DNA of 64,000 nucleotides from assembly GCA_965197825.1 (NCBI GenBank), contig CBDANW010000003.1:62001-126000 (forward strand). The letters run 5' to 3'. The DNA is from CBDANW01 sp965197825 (lineage in GTDB: Bacteria; Acidobacteriota; Vicinamibacteria; Marinacidobacterales; DATDRI01). Made by a program: the position numbers and the translations under genes. A model generated the notes under the pieces. The model had not been told where the DNA came from and ran no database searches. It worked only from the letters and a program-made list of their open reading frames with translations. Shown piece after piece: positions 51,155 through 61,316 of the stretch (its first letter is position 1; each line of letters begins with the position of its first letter).

Positions 51155-53799
51155 TCAATTGGTGGGGACTAGTTGTTTAAGTTCCTCGAACCAGTCGAGA
51201 ACTAGGATGACCTGTGGGGGTGCCGGCGCGTCGCCGGCCGACGCGCTACCTGACTTGACCATGAGAAACCGCTGGCCATCGGGCGCTAGGTCGTAGCTGA
51301 TGCCTCCGCCGCGCATGTAGAGGCCTTCGAAAAGTAATTCGGGAGTGCCGGCACGAAACGCAGGCTCCGTCTCGACGCGAACTGACATCATTCCATTCAC
51401 TCCCCGATAGAACAGCTCCCCGCCATCCATCCCCCACCGCGGCTCGCGTGCGCCCGCAGTCGAAATCCGCCATTTGCGGTCATCCACGTTGGGAAAGGGG
51501 CCGTACGTAGATATCTTCCTAGCCGGCCTCATCCGTTGTATAGGCGAGCCAACGGCCGTCGGGCGAGAGCACGCCGTGCTCTTCGTCGAACTCGGTCTGC
51601 AGCAACAGTGCGGGCGACGACCCTTCGTCCATGGCCAGCGTGTACAGATCGTCTCGCGTGTCCGCATCTGTCTCACCGAAGACCAGTACGGTGCCGTCCC
51701 GGGAAATAAAGAATGGCTGGGCGATTGGTCCCGTCGTCAGCCGCTCGACGTCGCCCGTCCCGTCCGCTCTCCTTCGGAATATCCCTCCGCCCCCACGGGA
51801 TGAACTGAACACCACCGATCGCCCATCTGCAGTCCACAGCGGGTTGAACTCTTCGGCGGGATCAAAGGTCAGGCGTGTCGGCGTGTGTCGGTCGAGATCA
51901 TAGATGTAAATATCGCGCCCTCCTTCGCTGTCTAGCATCGACACGGCGACCCGCGATCCGTCGGGGGAAACCCTGAGGTGACGGTAGCCGAGTCCTTCTG
52001 CGCCTAGCAGCTCTTCCACTCCCATGCGGTCGACCCACACCAGCGTCGTTATTCCGACGTCTGGGCGGCCCCCGGTGTACACGAGTGATCCGTCGCGGGA
52101 GATGCTGAAATCCGCGGTGCTGGTCGCTTTCGTGATAACACCGTCCAGCACGGGAATGGGGTCGCTCGTGACCTCGAGCCGCTCGACATCGAAGCCCACC
52201 GCCCGGAGCGTACCGCCCACGCCGTAGACGATGTGACCCGTCGGGACGTAGCGCGGGTTGCCGCCGCCGGGAATGAGGACCTCGATCTCTCCGGTCACCA
52301 GGGACAGCACCGCAATCTGGGCGTTCTCGACCGCCCCACCTATTATTGTGAAGAGCACGGCCTCACCCCCGGGGAGGATCTCGGGCCACAGATGATCCCC
52401 TTGCTCGAGGTCGGGCGTCGTCAACTCCTCCGGCTCGCCACCACCGGCCGGGACGTGCAAGAGTCCGCTCGGCGCATTGGTGGCGAAAACGATGGTGTCA
52501 TCGGGACCCCAGCTTGCTCCACGGGGGGCTCCTCCGGGCAGGTCACAGATGATCACGGGCGGCCCCCCGAGGATCGAGACTTTCCGCAGAGTTGACGTCC
52601 CGTCAACGTACCCGACCCAGTTGCCGTCCGGTGAGATGAACGGCCCGCGTGGAGTGCTGCCGAGTCCAGCGAGCGGTATCGCCTCGAGCTGGTCCAAGGC
52701 GCGCACAACGAGTTGGCGTTGGCCGTTCAGGTTCACCGGGTAGACGATGCGGGCGCCGTCTAGGGTGATGGCCACGTCCACGTCAAACTGGCTCACGTCT
52801 GGCTCGGACGTAATGTCTGACGGTCCGGCGGAAGCCACGAAGCGTACGAGAGGACGTCCTAGTTCTGGCTTCAGGCTCCAAACCGCGGCGGCCACGATGC
52901 CACCAAAGAGCAACGCCGCTGCGACATGGGTTCCGATTGATAACCACCGACTGGTGGGCTTGGACGCGGCTGCCACTGGCGCGGATACGCCCGCGTCCGA
53001 ACCCGCGTCGGCGATCCAGTTCAACTCACCCATCAGATCGGCGGCCGACTGCCACCGCCCGTCGGGCTCTTTGACAAGGCATCGCCGGAGCACATGATCC
53101 AGAGCCGGAGGCGCTCATTGACTGAAGTGTGGATATAGCTGGAGGTTCGTGCTCCATGATGGCACCAATCAAGCTCGCCTGGCTTTTTCCCTGGAACGCT
53201 CTCCGCCCGGTCACCATTTCATAGAGCACCGCTCCGAAGGCAAAAATGTCCGTGCGGCTGTCCGCTTCCTTCCCCTCGAGCTGCTCGGGGGCCATGTACT
53301 GAAACGTGCCGAGGATGGAGCTTTCCGCGGTCAGGGATCTTTGCTCAGTGGGCAGCGCCGAGTCACTGGCACCCGCACCAGTCTCTGCGAGTTTGGCGAG
53401 GCCGGAATCCAAGAGCTTCGCCCCCGACTTGGTGAGCATGATGTTGCCGGGCTTGAGATCCCGATGCACCACACCTTGCCGGTGGGCTTTGTCCAACGCA
53501 TCCGCAATTTCGATGGTGTGGCGAAGCGCTTGGTCGAGAGGCAGTGCGCCTTTCTTCAAGCGGTCCGCCAGAGTCTCGCCTTCGATGTGCTCCATCACCA
53601 TGAAGTCGATGCCGTTCTCGCTGCCGATGTCGTAGAGCGTGCAGATGTGAGGATGATTCAGACTGGAGACGGCACGGGCCTCGCGCTCGAATCGCTCTTT
53701 GAGCCGGGCGTTATCGGAGAGGTGAGAAGGAAGAACCTTGATGGCAACCGTGCGGTCGAGTCGAGTGTCTTTCGCTTTGTAGACCTCACCTGACCCTGC
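51155..53799 (-). pseudogene. Ser/Thr protein kinase with PD40 propeller, decayed (kinase 1)
   Basis: From 53799 the kinase starts inside the glycine loop (GEVYKAKDTRLDRTVAIKVL), cut by an IS3 element. HRDLKPGNIM and MAPEQLEGKEADSRTDIFAF are present, but DFG reads DSG. A frameshift near 53118 leads to LDHVLRRCLVKEPDGRWQSA. The membrane helix HVAAALLFGGIVAAAVWSL follows, then a long beta-propeller (PFISPDGNWVGYVDG, LRVSPDGSRVAVSMLDSEGG, LWTADGRSVVFSSSRGGGGI). A second frameshift near 51525 leads to the end (GISYDLAPDGQRFLMVKSGS). Such receptor kinases abound in Acidobacteriota. Confidence 0.85.
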
Positions 53800-53850
53800 C
53801 CGGGTTTTGTGGACATCAACCGAGGCGCGACAATGCGCCTGGAGGCGTCC

Positions 53851-54147
53851 ATGGGAGAACGACGACGCAGGAAGTTCACGGGGGAGTTCAAGAAGGAAGC
53901 GGTCCGGCTGTTCAGGGAGGGCGAGGGCAGCATCGGCCAGGTCGCTAAGGAACTGGACCTGACGGAATCGGCCCTTCGAAACTGGGTGAAACAATACAAA
54001 GTTGATCACGGTGAAGGTCCACGCGAGGCTCTGACGACGGCGGAACGTGATGAGCTCCGTTCGCTACGGCGTCGAGTGCGTACGTTGGAGCAAGAGCGAG
54101 AAATATTAAAAAAGGCGGCGGCCTTCTTCGCGAAGGAAAGCGAATGA
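53851..54147 (+). CDS. IS3-family OrfA
   Basis: 98 residues from the ATG at 53851: MGERRRRKFTGEFKKEAVRL, GQVAKELDLTESALRNWVKQ (HTH) and a leucine-zipper-like end (LRRRVRTLEQEREILKKAAA FFAKESE). Its stop overlaps orfB, where IS3 elements shift frame to make the fusion transposase. Confidence 0.9.
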   Translation: MGERRRRKFTGEFKKEAVRLFREGEGSIGQVAKELDLTESALRNWVKQYKVDHGEGPREALTTAERDELRSLRRRVRTLEQEREILKKAAAFFAKESE

Positions 54148-54552
54148 GATTCATTCACGCGGAGCGGGCCAACTACCCGGTGCGGGTGATGTGCCGAGTT
54201 CTGAGGGTATCGACCAGCGGCTACTACGCTCAGATGAAGCGCGCGCCCAGCAAGCGACAGTGTGAGGATGGGAAGCTGAAGCTGCGCATCCAAGCGATCC
54301 ACGCCCATAGCCGTGGTACCTACGGCAGGGAGCGTGTACGTCGCCAGCTTGACGGGGAGAACGTCGAGGTAGGCAAGCAGCGAGTGGCACGGCTGATGCG
54401 TGAGATGGGCCTGCAGGGTCTGCCCAGCAAGCGTTCTCGCCGCACGACCGACAGCAAGCACGATCGCCCCATCGCACCCAACGTGCTCGGCCGGAACTTC
54501 GAAGCCGAACGACCGAACCAGTTCTGGGTGACGGACATAACCTACATCCGGA
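54144..54552 (+). pseudogene. IS3-family OrfB, truncated
   Basis: MRFIHAERANYPVRVMCRVL, VSTSGYYAQMKRAPSKRQ, HSRGTYGRERVRRQLDGENV and RPNQFWVTDITYIRT. The first catalytic Asp (VTDITY) is there; the remaining two acidic residues and about 150 residues are missing. The frame then runs into unrelated sequence. Confidence 0.88.
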
Positions 54553-54739
54553 CTTCGTCCCCTCGTTACGCTCCCTCTCCACAAACGTCTCGAGCAACAC
54601 CGGCCTCACACCGTACGCTTCCTCCCAATCATCCACCACTACTCGGGCTGCCAGCGACAGCACGTGACTCGCGAGGCCTTTGATAGAAAACCACGGCAGG
54701 ATCAGGAACCGACTGTTACCTCCGTCAACAACGAGCGAC
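54553..54739 (-). pseudogene. DUF4338 (DruA-like) fragment
   Basis: The reverse frame reads VVDGGNSRFLILPWFSIKGL, ASHVLSLAARVVVDDWEEAY, GVRPVLLETFVERERNEGTK. This matches the core of DUF4338 proteins, which occur as stand-alone mobile-element genes and as DruA of the Druantia defence system. About 60 residues survive between the truncated IS3 and a propeller fragment. Confidence 0.65.
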
Positions 54740-54782
54740 CCCCGGGCAGACTACTTATCGCATCCCGTCATGTCACGCACCG

Positions 54783-55366
54783 TTGCCGAAAGGACACTGT
54801 AGTGTATACGGCCTCAACAACGCTAGCTATTACGCTTCTTCTGGAGACGGATCGCTCGTCTATGTCCCGGGTGGTGCTACTCTGGCCAACAGGAGTTTCG
54901 TGTGGGTTGATCGGGAAGGCAATGAAAACCGGTGGGGGCGGAGCCGCAGAATTACCAGGAATTCACCCTGTCTCCCGATGGAACGCAGCTCGCGGTCCGC
55001 ATAACCGCCGACAACCAGGACGTGTGGATCTATGACCTAGAGCGTGACACCTGGACGCGCCTGACGTTCGGTCCCGCCACGGAGATCTTTCCGGTCTGGA
55101 CCCCAGGTGGCGAGCGCGTGGCATTCGGAGGTCCAGGGGGAATGTTCTGGAAAGCTGCCGACGGGACCGGCGAGGTCGAGCCGCTCGTCGAGAATCCGAC
55201 CCTCCAAAGGCCACAGGTTTTTTCGCCCGACGAGACCGTGTTGGTATTTGAGGATCAAAGTTCGGGCGTTGATCTGGGCATGCTGTCGCTGGAGGGTGAG
55301 CGTACCTTGACTCTCTTGCCGGACACAGGGGGGATGTCCCGGCCGCTGTTGAATTTGGTCGGGTAG
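54783..55366 (+). pseudogene. PD40/TolB-like propeller fragment
   Basis: Two frames: NNASYYASSGDGSLVYVPGG, RSFVWVDREGNENRW, then after a shift near 54930 QEFTLSPDGTQLAVRITADN, QDVWIYDLERDTWTRLTFGP, EIFPVWTPGGERVAFGGPGG and QRPQVFSPDETVLVFEDQSS. These are beta-propeller blades as in the C-terminal parts of the neighbouring kinases but on the opposite strand. The ends are lost. Confidence 0.7.
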
Positions 55367-55469
55367 CGGCGGCACCTGTGAATACTCTTAGGCAGCAAAC
55401 TCATCGCTGTCAAGAGAAGCGGCTGCTGCGGCTTGTTGAGCAGCTGGGATGAAGTAGAATAGCCGTCGG

Positions 55470-55829
55470 GTGTCGGCGTGGGCGTACGCGGCGCCGGCGG
55501 ATCTCCGCAAGGGCTTTGACGGTCTGTCGGCGCTGGTGATGAACGAGCTTGGTCGTGACCCGCTGAGCGGTGAGCTGTACTTGTTCGTCAGCCGCAACCG
55601 AATCCGCGCGAAAGTTCTGCACTGGGACGGGACCGGACTGTGCGTCTACGCGAAACGTCTCGAAGAGGGAAAGTTCGCATGCCTGTGGTCCAGCGGTGAC
55701 GGCGAGCCAGTGCGACTGACGACGACAGAGTTGTCGTTGTTTCTGGAGGGGAGCCGGTTGGTCGGAAAAATATCTTTGTCACCTCCTGAAATGAAGCATT
55801 TTTCACTTGCCGTGAGATCGTCTCTATGA
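55470..55829 (+). CDS. tnpB: IS66 accessory protein TnpB
   Basis: 119 residues from a GTG: PADLRKGFDGLSALVMNELG, PLSGELYLFVSRNRIRAKVL and GLCVYAKRLEEGKFACL. This is the IS66 Orf2 family, needed for transposition with TnpC. It lies 14 bp upstream of tnpC. Confidence 0.92.
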   Translation: MSAWAYAAPADLRKGFDGLSALVMNELGRDPLSGELYLFVSRNRIRAKVLHWDGTGLCVYAKRLEEGKFACLWSSGDGEPVRLTTTELSLFLEGSRLVGKISLSPPEMKHFSLAVRSSL

Positions 55830-55843
55830 TCTAATCGTATTCC

Positions 55844-57352
55844 GTGGTTCGCATAAAAAACGAACACGACCTCGAAACACTCCGCCAGATAGCTCTCCTC
55901 GTTGATAACGAGAACCAGCGCCTCGTCAATGAAAACGTTCGTCTGCGAGTGGAACTGGCGAGACTCCATGGTGTGCCGGAAACGGAGCAACTTGAACTGT
56001 CGGTTCTCAAGCAACTACAGGAAAAGCGAGAGAGCATTTTCCGCATCGACGAAAAGCGGACCCGGAAGAAAACGAAGGCTAAAAAGAACAAGAAGAAAGG
56101 GCACGGCCCGCGCGAACAGCCTCATCTTCCCGTGGTCGACAAAGTAATCGAACTCGCCGAGACAGAGAAAAAGTGCTCGGTGTGCGACGGCGAGATGGCG
56201 GGTCAATACGAGGAATCGGAAGTGGTGACGGTGGTGAAGCGGAGCTTCGTCATCGAACGGCATTTGCGGAGAAAGTACCGCTGCCGATGTAACGCGAACG
56301 TCGTCACCGCACCGGCGGCGACGAAGCTTCAGCCCGGAGGCCGCTACTCGGTGGAGTTCGCGACCGAAGTGGCCATCAGCAAGTACCTGGACCATATGCC
56401 TCTCGAGCGCCAGGTTCGGATGATGCGCCGCGAAGGGCTAGATATCGACAGCCAGACGCTGTGGGACCAGCTGAACGTACTGGCACGTCATCTGAATCCG
56501 GTGTACGACGCTCTGGGAGAGAAGGTTTTGGAGTCACCCGTCATCCACGCCGACGAAACGCGGTGGCCTCTGATGGGCTCGATGAAGAAGTCGGCGGGCA
56601 CGGTGTGGGGCGTTTCGAGTCCGGACATCGCGTACTACCGAATGCTGCCGACGAAATCGACGGAAGATGGCCAAAAGGTGCTGGGGACCTACTCCGGCAT
56701 CGCGGTTGTGGACGGCTACGCGGTGTACGAGGTGCTAGCTCGAGCCGGTCCAGACGGCTACGCGGCTCGTGCCGGTCCACAGTTTCGTCTCGCCCACTGC
56801 TGGGCGCACGTGAAAAGAAAGTTCGACGAAGCCAGCGAGCACTACCCGCAAGCTTGCTCCGAAGTGCTTCGTTTGATCGGAGAGCTGTACGAAGTCGAAC
56901 GCGAGGTCCCGGGTCCGTTTCCCGGCGATGAAAAAGCTCAGAAACTGAGACTTCGTTTACGCAAGCAACGTTCGCAGCGGATCTTGAAAGCGATTCGGCA
57001 ATGGGGCGAGAGCCAAAGAGGATTGCCGCGAAGCGACTTCGGCAAGGCGGTCCGCTACATGCTGGAGAGATGGGAGACACTCACGCTGTTCGCCGAAAAC
57101 CCTCTCGTCTGGCTTGACAACAATCACGCCGAGCGCGCCCTGAGGGAACCTGTCGTCGGTCGCAAAAATCACTACGGCAGTCGAACGAAACGCGGAACCG
57201 ACGTCGCAGCGCTGTTCTACACCCTGTGCGAGACCGCGAAGCTTCAGAACGTCGACCCCAGGGCCTACATGCTCGAAGCGGCCTACGCCGCCATCAACCA
57301 GCCAGGAACCGTGTTACTCCCCGACGCCCTACGCAACAACTCCGCTGCGTAG
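55844..57352 (+). CDS. tnpC: IS66 transposase TnpC
   Basis: 502 residues. An N-terminal coiled coil (NEHDLETLRQIALLVDNENQ) and a basic linker lead to a zinc-finger part (CSVCDGEMAG) and the DDE_Tnp_IS66 core: YLDHMPLERQVRMMRREGLD, VIHADETRWPLM (Asp), VDGYAVYEVL, RLAHCWAHVKRKFDEASEHY and VWLDNNHAERALREPVVGRK (Glu region). The C-terminal extension ends with YMLEAAYA. An insertion of near-repeat residues (ARAGPDGYA, AARAGPQFR) follows VYEVL. Appears intact. Confidence 0.93.
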   Translation: MVRIKNEHDLETLRQIALLVDNENQRLVNENVRLRVELARLHGVPETEQLELSVLKQLQEKRESIFRIDEKRTRKKTKAKKNKKKGHGPREQPHLPVVDKVIELAETEKKCSVCDGEMAGQYEESEVVTVVKRSFVIERHLRRKYRCRCNANVVTAPAATKLQPGGRYSVEFATEVAISKYLDHMPLERQVRMMRREGLDIDSQTLWDQLNVLARHLNPVYDALGEKVLESPVIHADETRWPLMGSMKKSAGTVWGVSSPDIAYYRMLPTKSTEDGQKVLGTYSGIAVVDGYAVYEVLARAGPDGYAARAGPQFRLAHCWAHVKRKFDEASEHYPQACSEVLRLIGELYEVEREVPGPFPGDEKAQKLRLRLRKQRSQRILKAIRQWGESQRGLPRSDFGKAVRYMLERWETLTLFAENPLVWLDNNHAERALREPVVGRKNHYGSRTKRGTDVAALFYTLCETAKLQNVDPRAYMLEAAYAAINQPGTVLLPDALRNNSAA

Positions 57353-57406
57353 CTTCTCCTCCGAATCGCGACGTTCCAACCCGCCCCAGTGGGGCACGGC
57401 GAGGAG

Positions 57407-58851
57407 TTACGGCTGAGCTCGCCTTCGTTCAACTGCGTGAGTTCGACGGGGGTCCTGCCGGAAGCGGGGGACACGATAGAGCCCAGCCCTAGCCGTCGGG
57501 GTGTAAACGATCGTATCGTCGGGTCCCCAGGTGCCGCCCCGGGCGTTCGGCGTATCGGCAATGGTTAGCGCCGCGCCACCACTGACCGACGCCTTCTTCA
57601 GGGCGCCGGGGGTGAAGAACGCCAACCACTGACTGTCGGGCGAGAAGAAAGGGCTGGCAGCGCCTTCGGTGCCGCTGAGCGGTGTGGCTTCCAGGCTGTC
57701 GAGGGACCGGAGGTAGATCTGAGAATTCCCGTCGGGCGTCCCGCCCCACGAAGGCGAGTGTCTTTCCGTCCGGAGAAAGCACCACCATCCACCATGAAGG
57801 CCAGTGTACGTAGCTAGTTGATGATTGCCGGACCCGAGCGCCACCGAAAACCGCACGGTTGATTCAGAAGGTATCTCCGACTGCCAAGGTCTCCAGAGGG
57901 CGACGAGAAAAGCGACGCTGACGATGCCCATGAGAGCCCAGGGAAGCATTTGTTTCCTGGGTTGAGCCGCCTCGAATGCCACGGGGGTCCTCGGCGATGC
58001 GAGTATTTCCTCGATCTCGTTCCCTGCGTCCCCAATGTCCCTCAGTCGCTTCTTGCGATCTTTCTTGAGACACCGGCGCAAGAGGTTCTGGATCCTTGGA
58101 TCAAGGTCGGATGGAACAGCTTTCCAATTCGGCTCCATCCGAGGATCGCGGCCAGAACGTCCGAGACATCCTCGCCACCGAACGCTCTCTTTCCAGTCAA
58201 CATCTCGTAGAGCACGATGCCAAAGGAGAAGATGTTGGTGCGTTTATCGACTGTCTTGCCCTTCGCCTGCTCGGGACTCATGTAGGCAGCGGTGCCCAGA
58301 ATGACCCCAGCTCGGGTCGCATCTCGGCTAAGGGTGGGGGACTGCGAGAGCTCACTCTCCGGTACTTCATCGGCAAAGGCCTTGGCGAGCCCGAAGTCGA
58401 GCACCTTCACATGACCTTCGGGATCTACTTTGATGTTGGCAGGCTTCAGGTCGCGGTGAATGACGCCCTTTTCGTGCGCGGCTTCCAGTGCCTCAGCGAT
58501 TTGTAGGGAGAGCGCCAAAGCCTCATCCACGGGAAGTGGCCCGCGGGCTATGCGCTCGGCGAGGGTTTCCCCCTCGACCAGCTCCATCACCAAGAAGGGC
58601 TTGCCTTCGGCTTCTTCGAGGCCGTGGAGCGTTGCGATCCCCGGATGGTTCAGTGCGGCGAGAAGCCTCGCCTCTCGCTCGAACCGGGCCAGCTTCTGAG
58701 GATGCTGCGTGAACTCTTCAGGAAGGACTTTGATGGCGACTTCCCGCCCGAGTTTGGTGTCCTTGGCGCGGTAGACTTCCCCCATTCCACCTGCACCAAT
58801 GGGTTCCAGGATTTCGTATGCGCCAAGGCGCGCGCCCGCATGGATCGTCAT
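57407..58851 (-). pseudogene. Ser/Thr protein kinase with PD40 propeller, truncated (kinase 2)
   Basis: Start MTIHAGARLGAYEILEPIGA at 58851, then GGMGEVYRAKDTKLGREVAI, HRDLKPANIKVD, VLDFGLAKAF and MSPEQAKGKTVDKRTNIFSF, all kinase motifs intact. A frameshift near 58138 leads to MEPNWKAVPSDLDPRIQNLL and LKKDRKKRLRDIGDAGNEIE, a membrane helix (MLPWALMGIVSVAFLVALW), then two or more further shifts in the propeller (SPDGKTLAFVG; FFSPDSQWLAFFTPGALKKA). IS66 removes the rest at about 57400. Confidence 0.85.
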
Positions 58852-58866
58852 GTTTCACGAAGGGAA

Positions 58867-59340
58867 TCATATACTTGACGATCCTAAAGTCGGCCTTTGG
58901 CTATGGAATCGGCTAATCTCACCGAGGTTGTGAACGTGTAGGAGCTTGTTCTTTCCTGCCTGACTTCTGAGCCACATTTCAGCCCCTTTGCTGTATCCGC
59001 CTCCGTCCAAAACGATGATGGTGTTGAACTCGTTCAACTGGATCGACAAGACCTCGAACGGGTACTTTTCCTCCACACTGCCTGGGGACGCCTGCCACTT
59101 GCATTGAATGACCAGGCAATCCGGCCATCGTTGCGGATGGTACAGGATGAAATCGACACGCCTGTTTTTGCCATAGATGTCGCGCCCGACGGAGCATTGT
59201 TCGGCGAAGATCGGCTGCCTCAACTCACGCATGGCAAAGAACCGCCCACTCGAAACGCGTTCGTATTCCTCGGATAGAAGATCGCTGACCGCGTTCTCTA
59301 ATCGACGCCCGCGCTTGTTAGCCCTTGACCCTTTACTCAT
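58867..59340 (-). CDS. PD-(D/E)XK-type nuclease, partner of the Dam-type methylase
   Basis: 157 residues beginning MSKGSRANKRGRRLENAVSD. The PD-(D/E)XK core appears as NRRVDFILYHPQRWPDCLVI, QCKWQASPGSVEEKYPFEVL: an acidic residue in VDF, then Q-x-K-W in place of the usual E-x-K, and TIIVLDGGGYSKGAEMWLRS. It is likely a type II restriction-like endonuclease. Its original start overlapped the Dam stop (ATGAGTAA) before IS630 copy B inserted between the two genes, leaving the start codon five bases from the element. Expression is now uncertain. Confidence 0.75.
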   Translation of the reverse strand: MSKGSRANKRGRRLENAVSDLLSEEYERVSSGRFFAMRELRQPIFAEQCSVGRDIYGKNRRVDFILYHPQRWPDCLVIQCKWQASPGSVEEKYPFEVLSIQLNEFNTIIVLDGGGYSKGAEMWLRSQAGKNKLLHVHNLGEISRFHSQRPTLGSSSI

Positions 59341-59342
59341 AG

Positions 59343-60410
59343 CTAGTGGACTGTAACAACTGAACGTTTAGTGGTTTTAATGCGTCGTGACGGATCGTTG
59401 TAGGTCCACTTCACGGGCTTGGGGTCTTCGTTGTACTTGCGAATGTAGCGCATGATCTTGCGGGTCAGGTCGTGGGTTGACGTGAACACGCCTCGATGGA
59501 TCAGGGCACGCTCGATCTTGGAGAACCAGAGTTCGATTTTGTTCAGCCAGGAGGAATATGTGGGTGTGAAGTGGAGTCGGACTTTTGGGTTGGCCTCGAG
59601 GAACTGTGCGACCTTGGCGGTCTTGTGAGCCGACAGATTGTCGAGGATGACATGTATTTCGCGCTTTCGCTTGTGGCTCGCAACCAGCTGCTCCAAGAAG
59701 GCGACGAACTCCTGGCTGGTATGGCGGCGGACAGTCTTGCCCAAAACCACCCCCGTCTTCGTGTCGAAGGCGGCGTAGAGAGAAAGCGTTCCATGCCGGA
59801 CGTACTCGAAACCGTGTCGCTCGGCCCGCCCGGGAGACAACGGCAAGATCGGGTCCCGTCGATCCAGGGCTTGGATCGCCGTTTTCTCATCAATACAAAA
59901 CACCGCAGCGTGCTGAGGTGGATTCATATATAGACCGATGATATCCGCTGCCTTCGTCTCGAAATCCGGATCGTTGGAGGCCTTGTAATGCTCAATTCGG
60001 TGTGGCTGGAGACCATGCTTTTTCCAAGTGCGAGCCACCATCATGTGATGGATTCCCAGCTTCTTCGCAAGTCGACGCGTGCTCCAGTGAGTCGAGCCGT
60101 CGGTCGGTTTTTTCTGCGTCCACGAAAAAATCCGTGCTTCCATCCGAGGCGTGAGCACTTGAATCGGACGCCCCTCGTGACGCGCGTACAGACCTGCCAG
60201 ACGCTCCTCCAAGAATCGGCGTTTCCACTTGCTGATAAAAGGCGCCGTGCAGCCCACCGTCTGCTGCACCTGCGTATAGCTTGCACCGTCTGCCAGCAAG
60301 AGCAACATCCGAGCGATCCGCGCGTCATCCGCTCGACCGCTACGGCTCGAAACTCGTTTGCCAAGCTCCCTATGTTCCGCTTGAGTCAACACAACGGCTC
60401 TCCCTCGCAT
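59343..60410 (-). CDS. IS630-family transposase, copy B
   Basis: Same protein as copy A from MRGRAVVLTQAEHRELGKRV to RSVVTVH, with a few substitutions (T to Q near the start, W to R in SPGRAERHGFEYVRH, I to T near the end). The acidic residues in FCIDEKTAIQ, VILDNLSAH and SSWLNKIELWF are kept. Its TAG stop is again completed by the CTAG target. Confidence 0.93.
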   Translation of the reverse strand: MRGRAVVLTQAEHRELGKRVSSRSGRADDARIARMLLLLADGASYTQVQQTVGCTAPFISKWKRRFLEERLAGLYARHEGRPIQVLTPRMEARIFSWTQKKPTDGSTHWSTRRLAKKLGIHHMMVARTWKKHGLQPHRIEHYKASNDPDFETKAADIIGLYMNPPQHAAVFCIDEKTAIQALDRRDPILPLSPGRAERHGFEYVRHGTLSLYAAFDTKTGVVLGKTVRRHTSQEFVAFLEQLVASHKRKREIHVILDNLSAHKTAKVAQFLEANPKVRLHFTPTYSSWLNKIELWFSKIERALIHRGVFTSTHDLTRKIMRYIRKYNEDPKPVKWTYNDPSRRIKTTKRSVVTVH

Positions 60411-60451
60411 GAGAGAGATATTACAACTAAACACTAAATGTTACAGTCCAC
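59346..60451 (-). mobile_element. IS630-family element, copy B, inserted in a restriction-modification operon
   Basis: 1106 bp with TA duplications at 59344-59345 and 60452-60453; the target is again CTAG. It differs from copy A (16747-17853) by a handful of bases, including one missing T near the right end. It separates the Dam-type methylase from its nuclease partner. Confidence 0.93.
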
Positions 60452-61316
60452 TAGTGATGATCAACTCGGACACAGTTCCGCGTTTACTAGCCTGGCTGTT
60501 AATAAGCCGAGGAGCGACTGTTTTATGCAGGATGGTCTTTCCTCCTCGGTAGAGGCGCCGGATAAGCGACGTATCCGAATTGCTCAACATGACGTTGGCT
60601 CCCATGTTGATCCAACCGTTGATTGCATCACGTAGACGCTCCTGATCCTCGGGCGTGAACCCACCAGCTTGGTATCCTGTAAAAGTTTCGTGATAGGGCG
60701 GGTCACAATAGACGAAATCGTTCGCATTCGGATGAACGGCCCTCACGAAGTCACCGACTTGTATCGTGGCTTTCGCCAGTACCTTGCTCGCCGCCCGTAA
60801 TTTATCGGCGTTGCATATATCTGGATTCTTATAGCGTCCCTTTGGAACATTGAACTTGCCAGCTTTGTTCACGCGGTAGAGTCCGTTGTAACAAGTTTTG
60901 TTCAGATAGATGAAGCGCGCCGCAATTCCGATCGAGGTGTCGGGCTCTTGTGCACGAACTTGAAGGTAATGCTTTTCGTTCCTATGTCCTCGCTCGTGAG
61001 CTTTCAACGCTTCGATCAGCTCATCAACTCGGTCTTTTACTACTTGGTAGGTGAGGACCAATTCCTCATTCAGGTCGGATAGGACAGCTCTATCAATCCG
61101 ATCCGCCATCGTAAAAAAGACGGCACCGCCGCCAACAAACGGTTCCCAATAGGTGCTCACACGCTCAGGAAAATACTTGGCAATCTCTGGGATTAAGGTT
61201 CTTTTTCCACCGGCCCACTTAACGAAAGGCATGGCCGGGGCCTTATCAAGATAAGGGCGCTTCGTGCGCTGAAGCACACGTTTAAGCTCACGATTGAACT
61301 GCACGATGTTACTCAT
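60441..61316 (-). CDS. Dam-type adenine-N6 DNA methyltransferase
   Basis: 291 residues, class D12. MPFVKWAGGKRTLIPEIAKY, YWEPFVGGGAVFFTMADRID, ARFIYLNKTCYNGLYRVNKA and the catalytic DFVYCDPPYHETFTGYQAGG (DPPY) are all present, then NVMLSNSDTSLIRRLY. The last residues, SGL, are encoded by IS630 copy B; the original end was probably SYE. The recognition site is likely GATC by family but unproven. The ATG overlaps the stop of an IS1595-type transposase remnant (ATGA). Confidence 0.92.
   Translation of the reverse strand: MSNIVQFNRELKRVLQRTKRPYLDKAPAMPFVKWAGGKRTLIPEIAKYFPERVSTYWEPFVGGGAVFFTMADRIDRAVLSDLNEELVLTYQVVKDRVDELIEALKAHERGHRNEKHYLQVRAQEPDTSIGIAARFIYLNKTCYNGLYRVNKAGKFNVPKGRYKNPDICNADKLRAASKVLAKATIQVGDFVRAVHPNANDFVYCDPPYHETFTGYQAGGFTPEDQERLRDAINGWINMGANVMLSNSDTSLIRRLYRGGKTILHKTVAPRLINSQASKRGTVSELIITSGL

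Larger units (their letters stand above)
53791..54552 (+). mobile_element. IS3-family element, 3' truncated
   Basis: The left end TGACCCTGCCCGGGTTTTGTGG lies in kinase 1. orfA is complete and orfB overlaps it by four bases, as usual in IS3, but orfB is cut after its first catalytic Asp at about 54552, where DUF4338-type sequence begins. No right end remains. Confidence 0.85.
55470..57352 (+). mobile_element. IS66-family element (tnpB and tnpC)
   Basis: tnpB and tnpC are adjacent and intact. The exact ends were not identified; the element probably extends to about 55380 and 57400. No tnpA is seen. It abuts the 3' side of kinase 2, whose propeller is cut there. Confidence 0.85.

Noticed and set aside
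55844..57352. Internal near-repeat (ARAGPDGYA, ARAGPQFR) in IS66 TnpC as a sign of inactivation
   Set aside because: It keeps the frame and lies outside the catalytic blocks, so I treat TnpC as intact.
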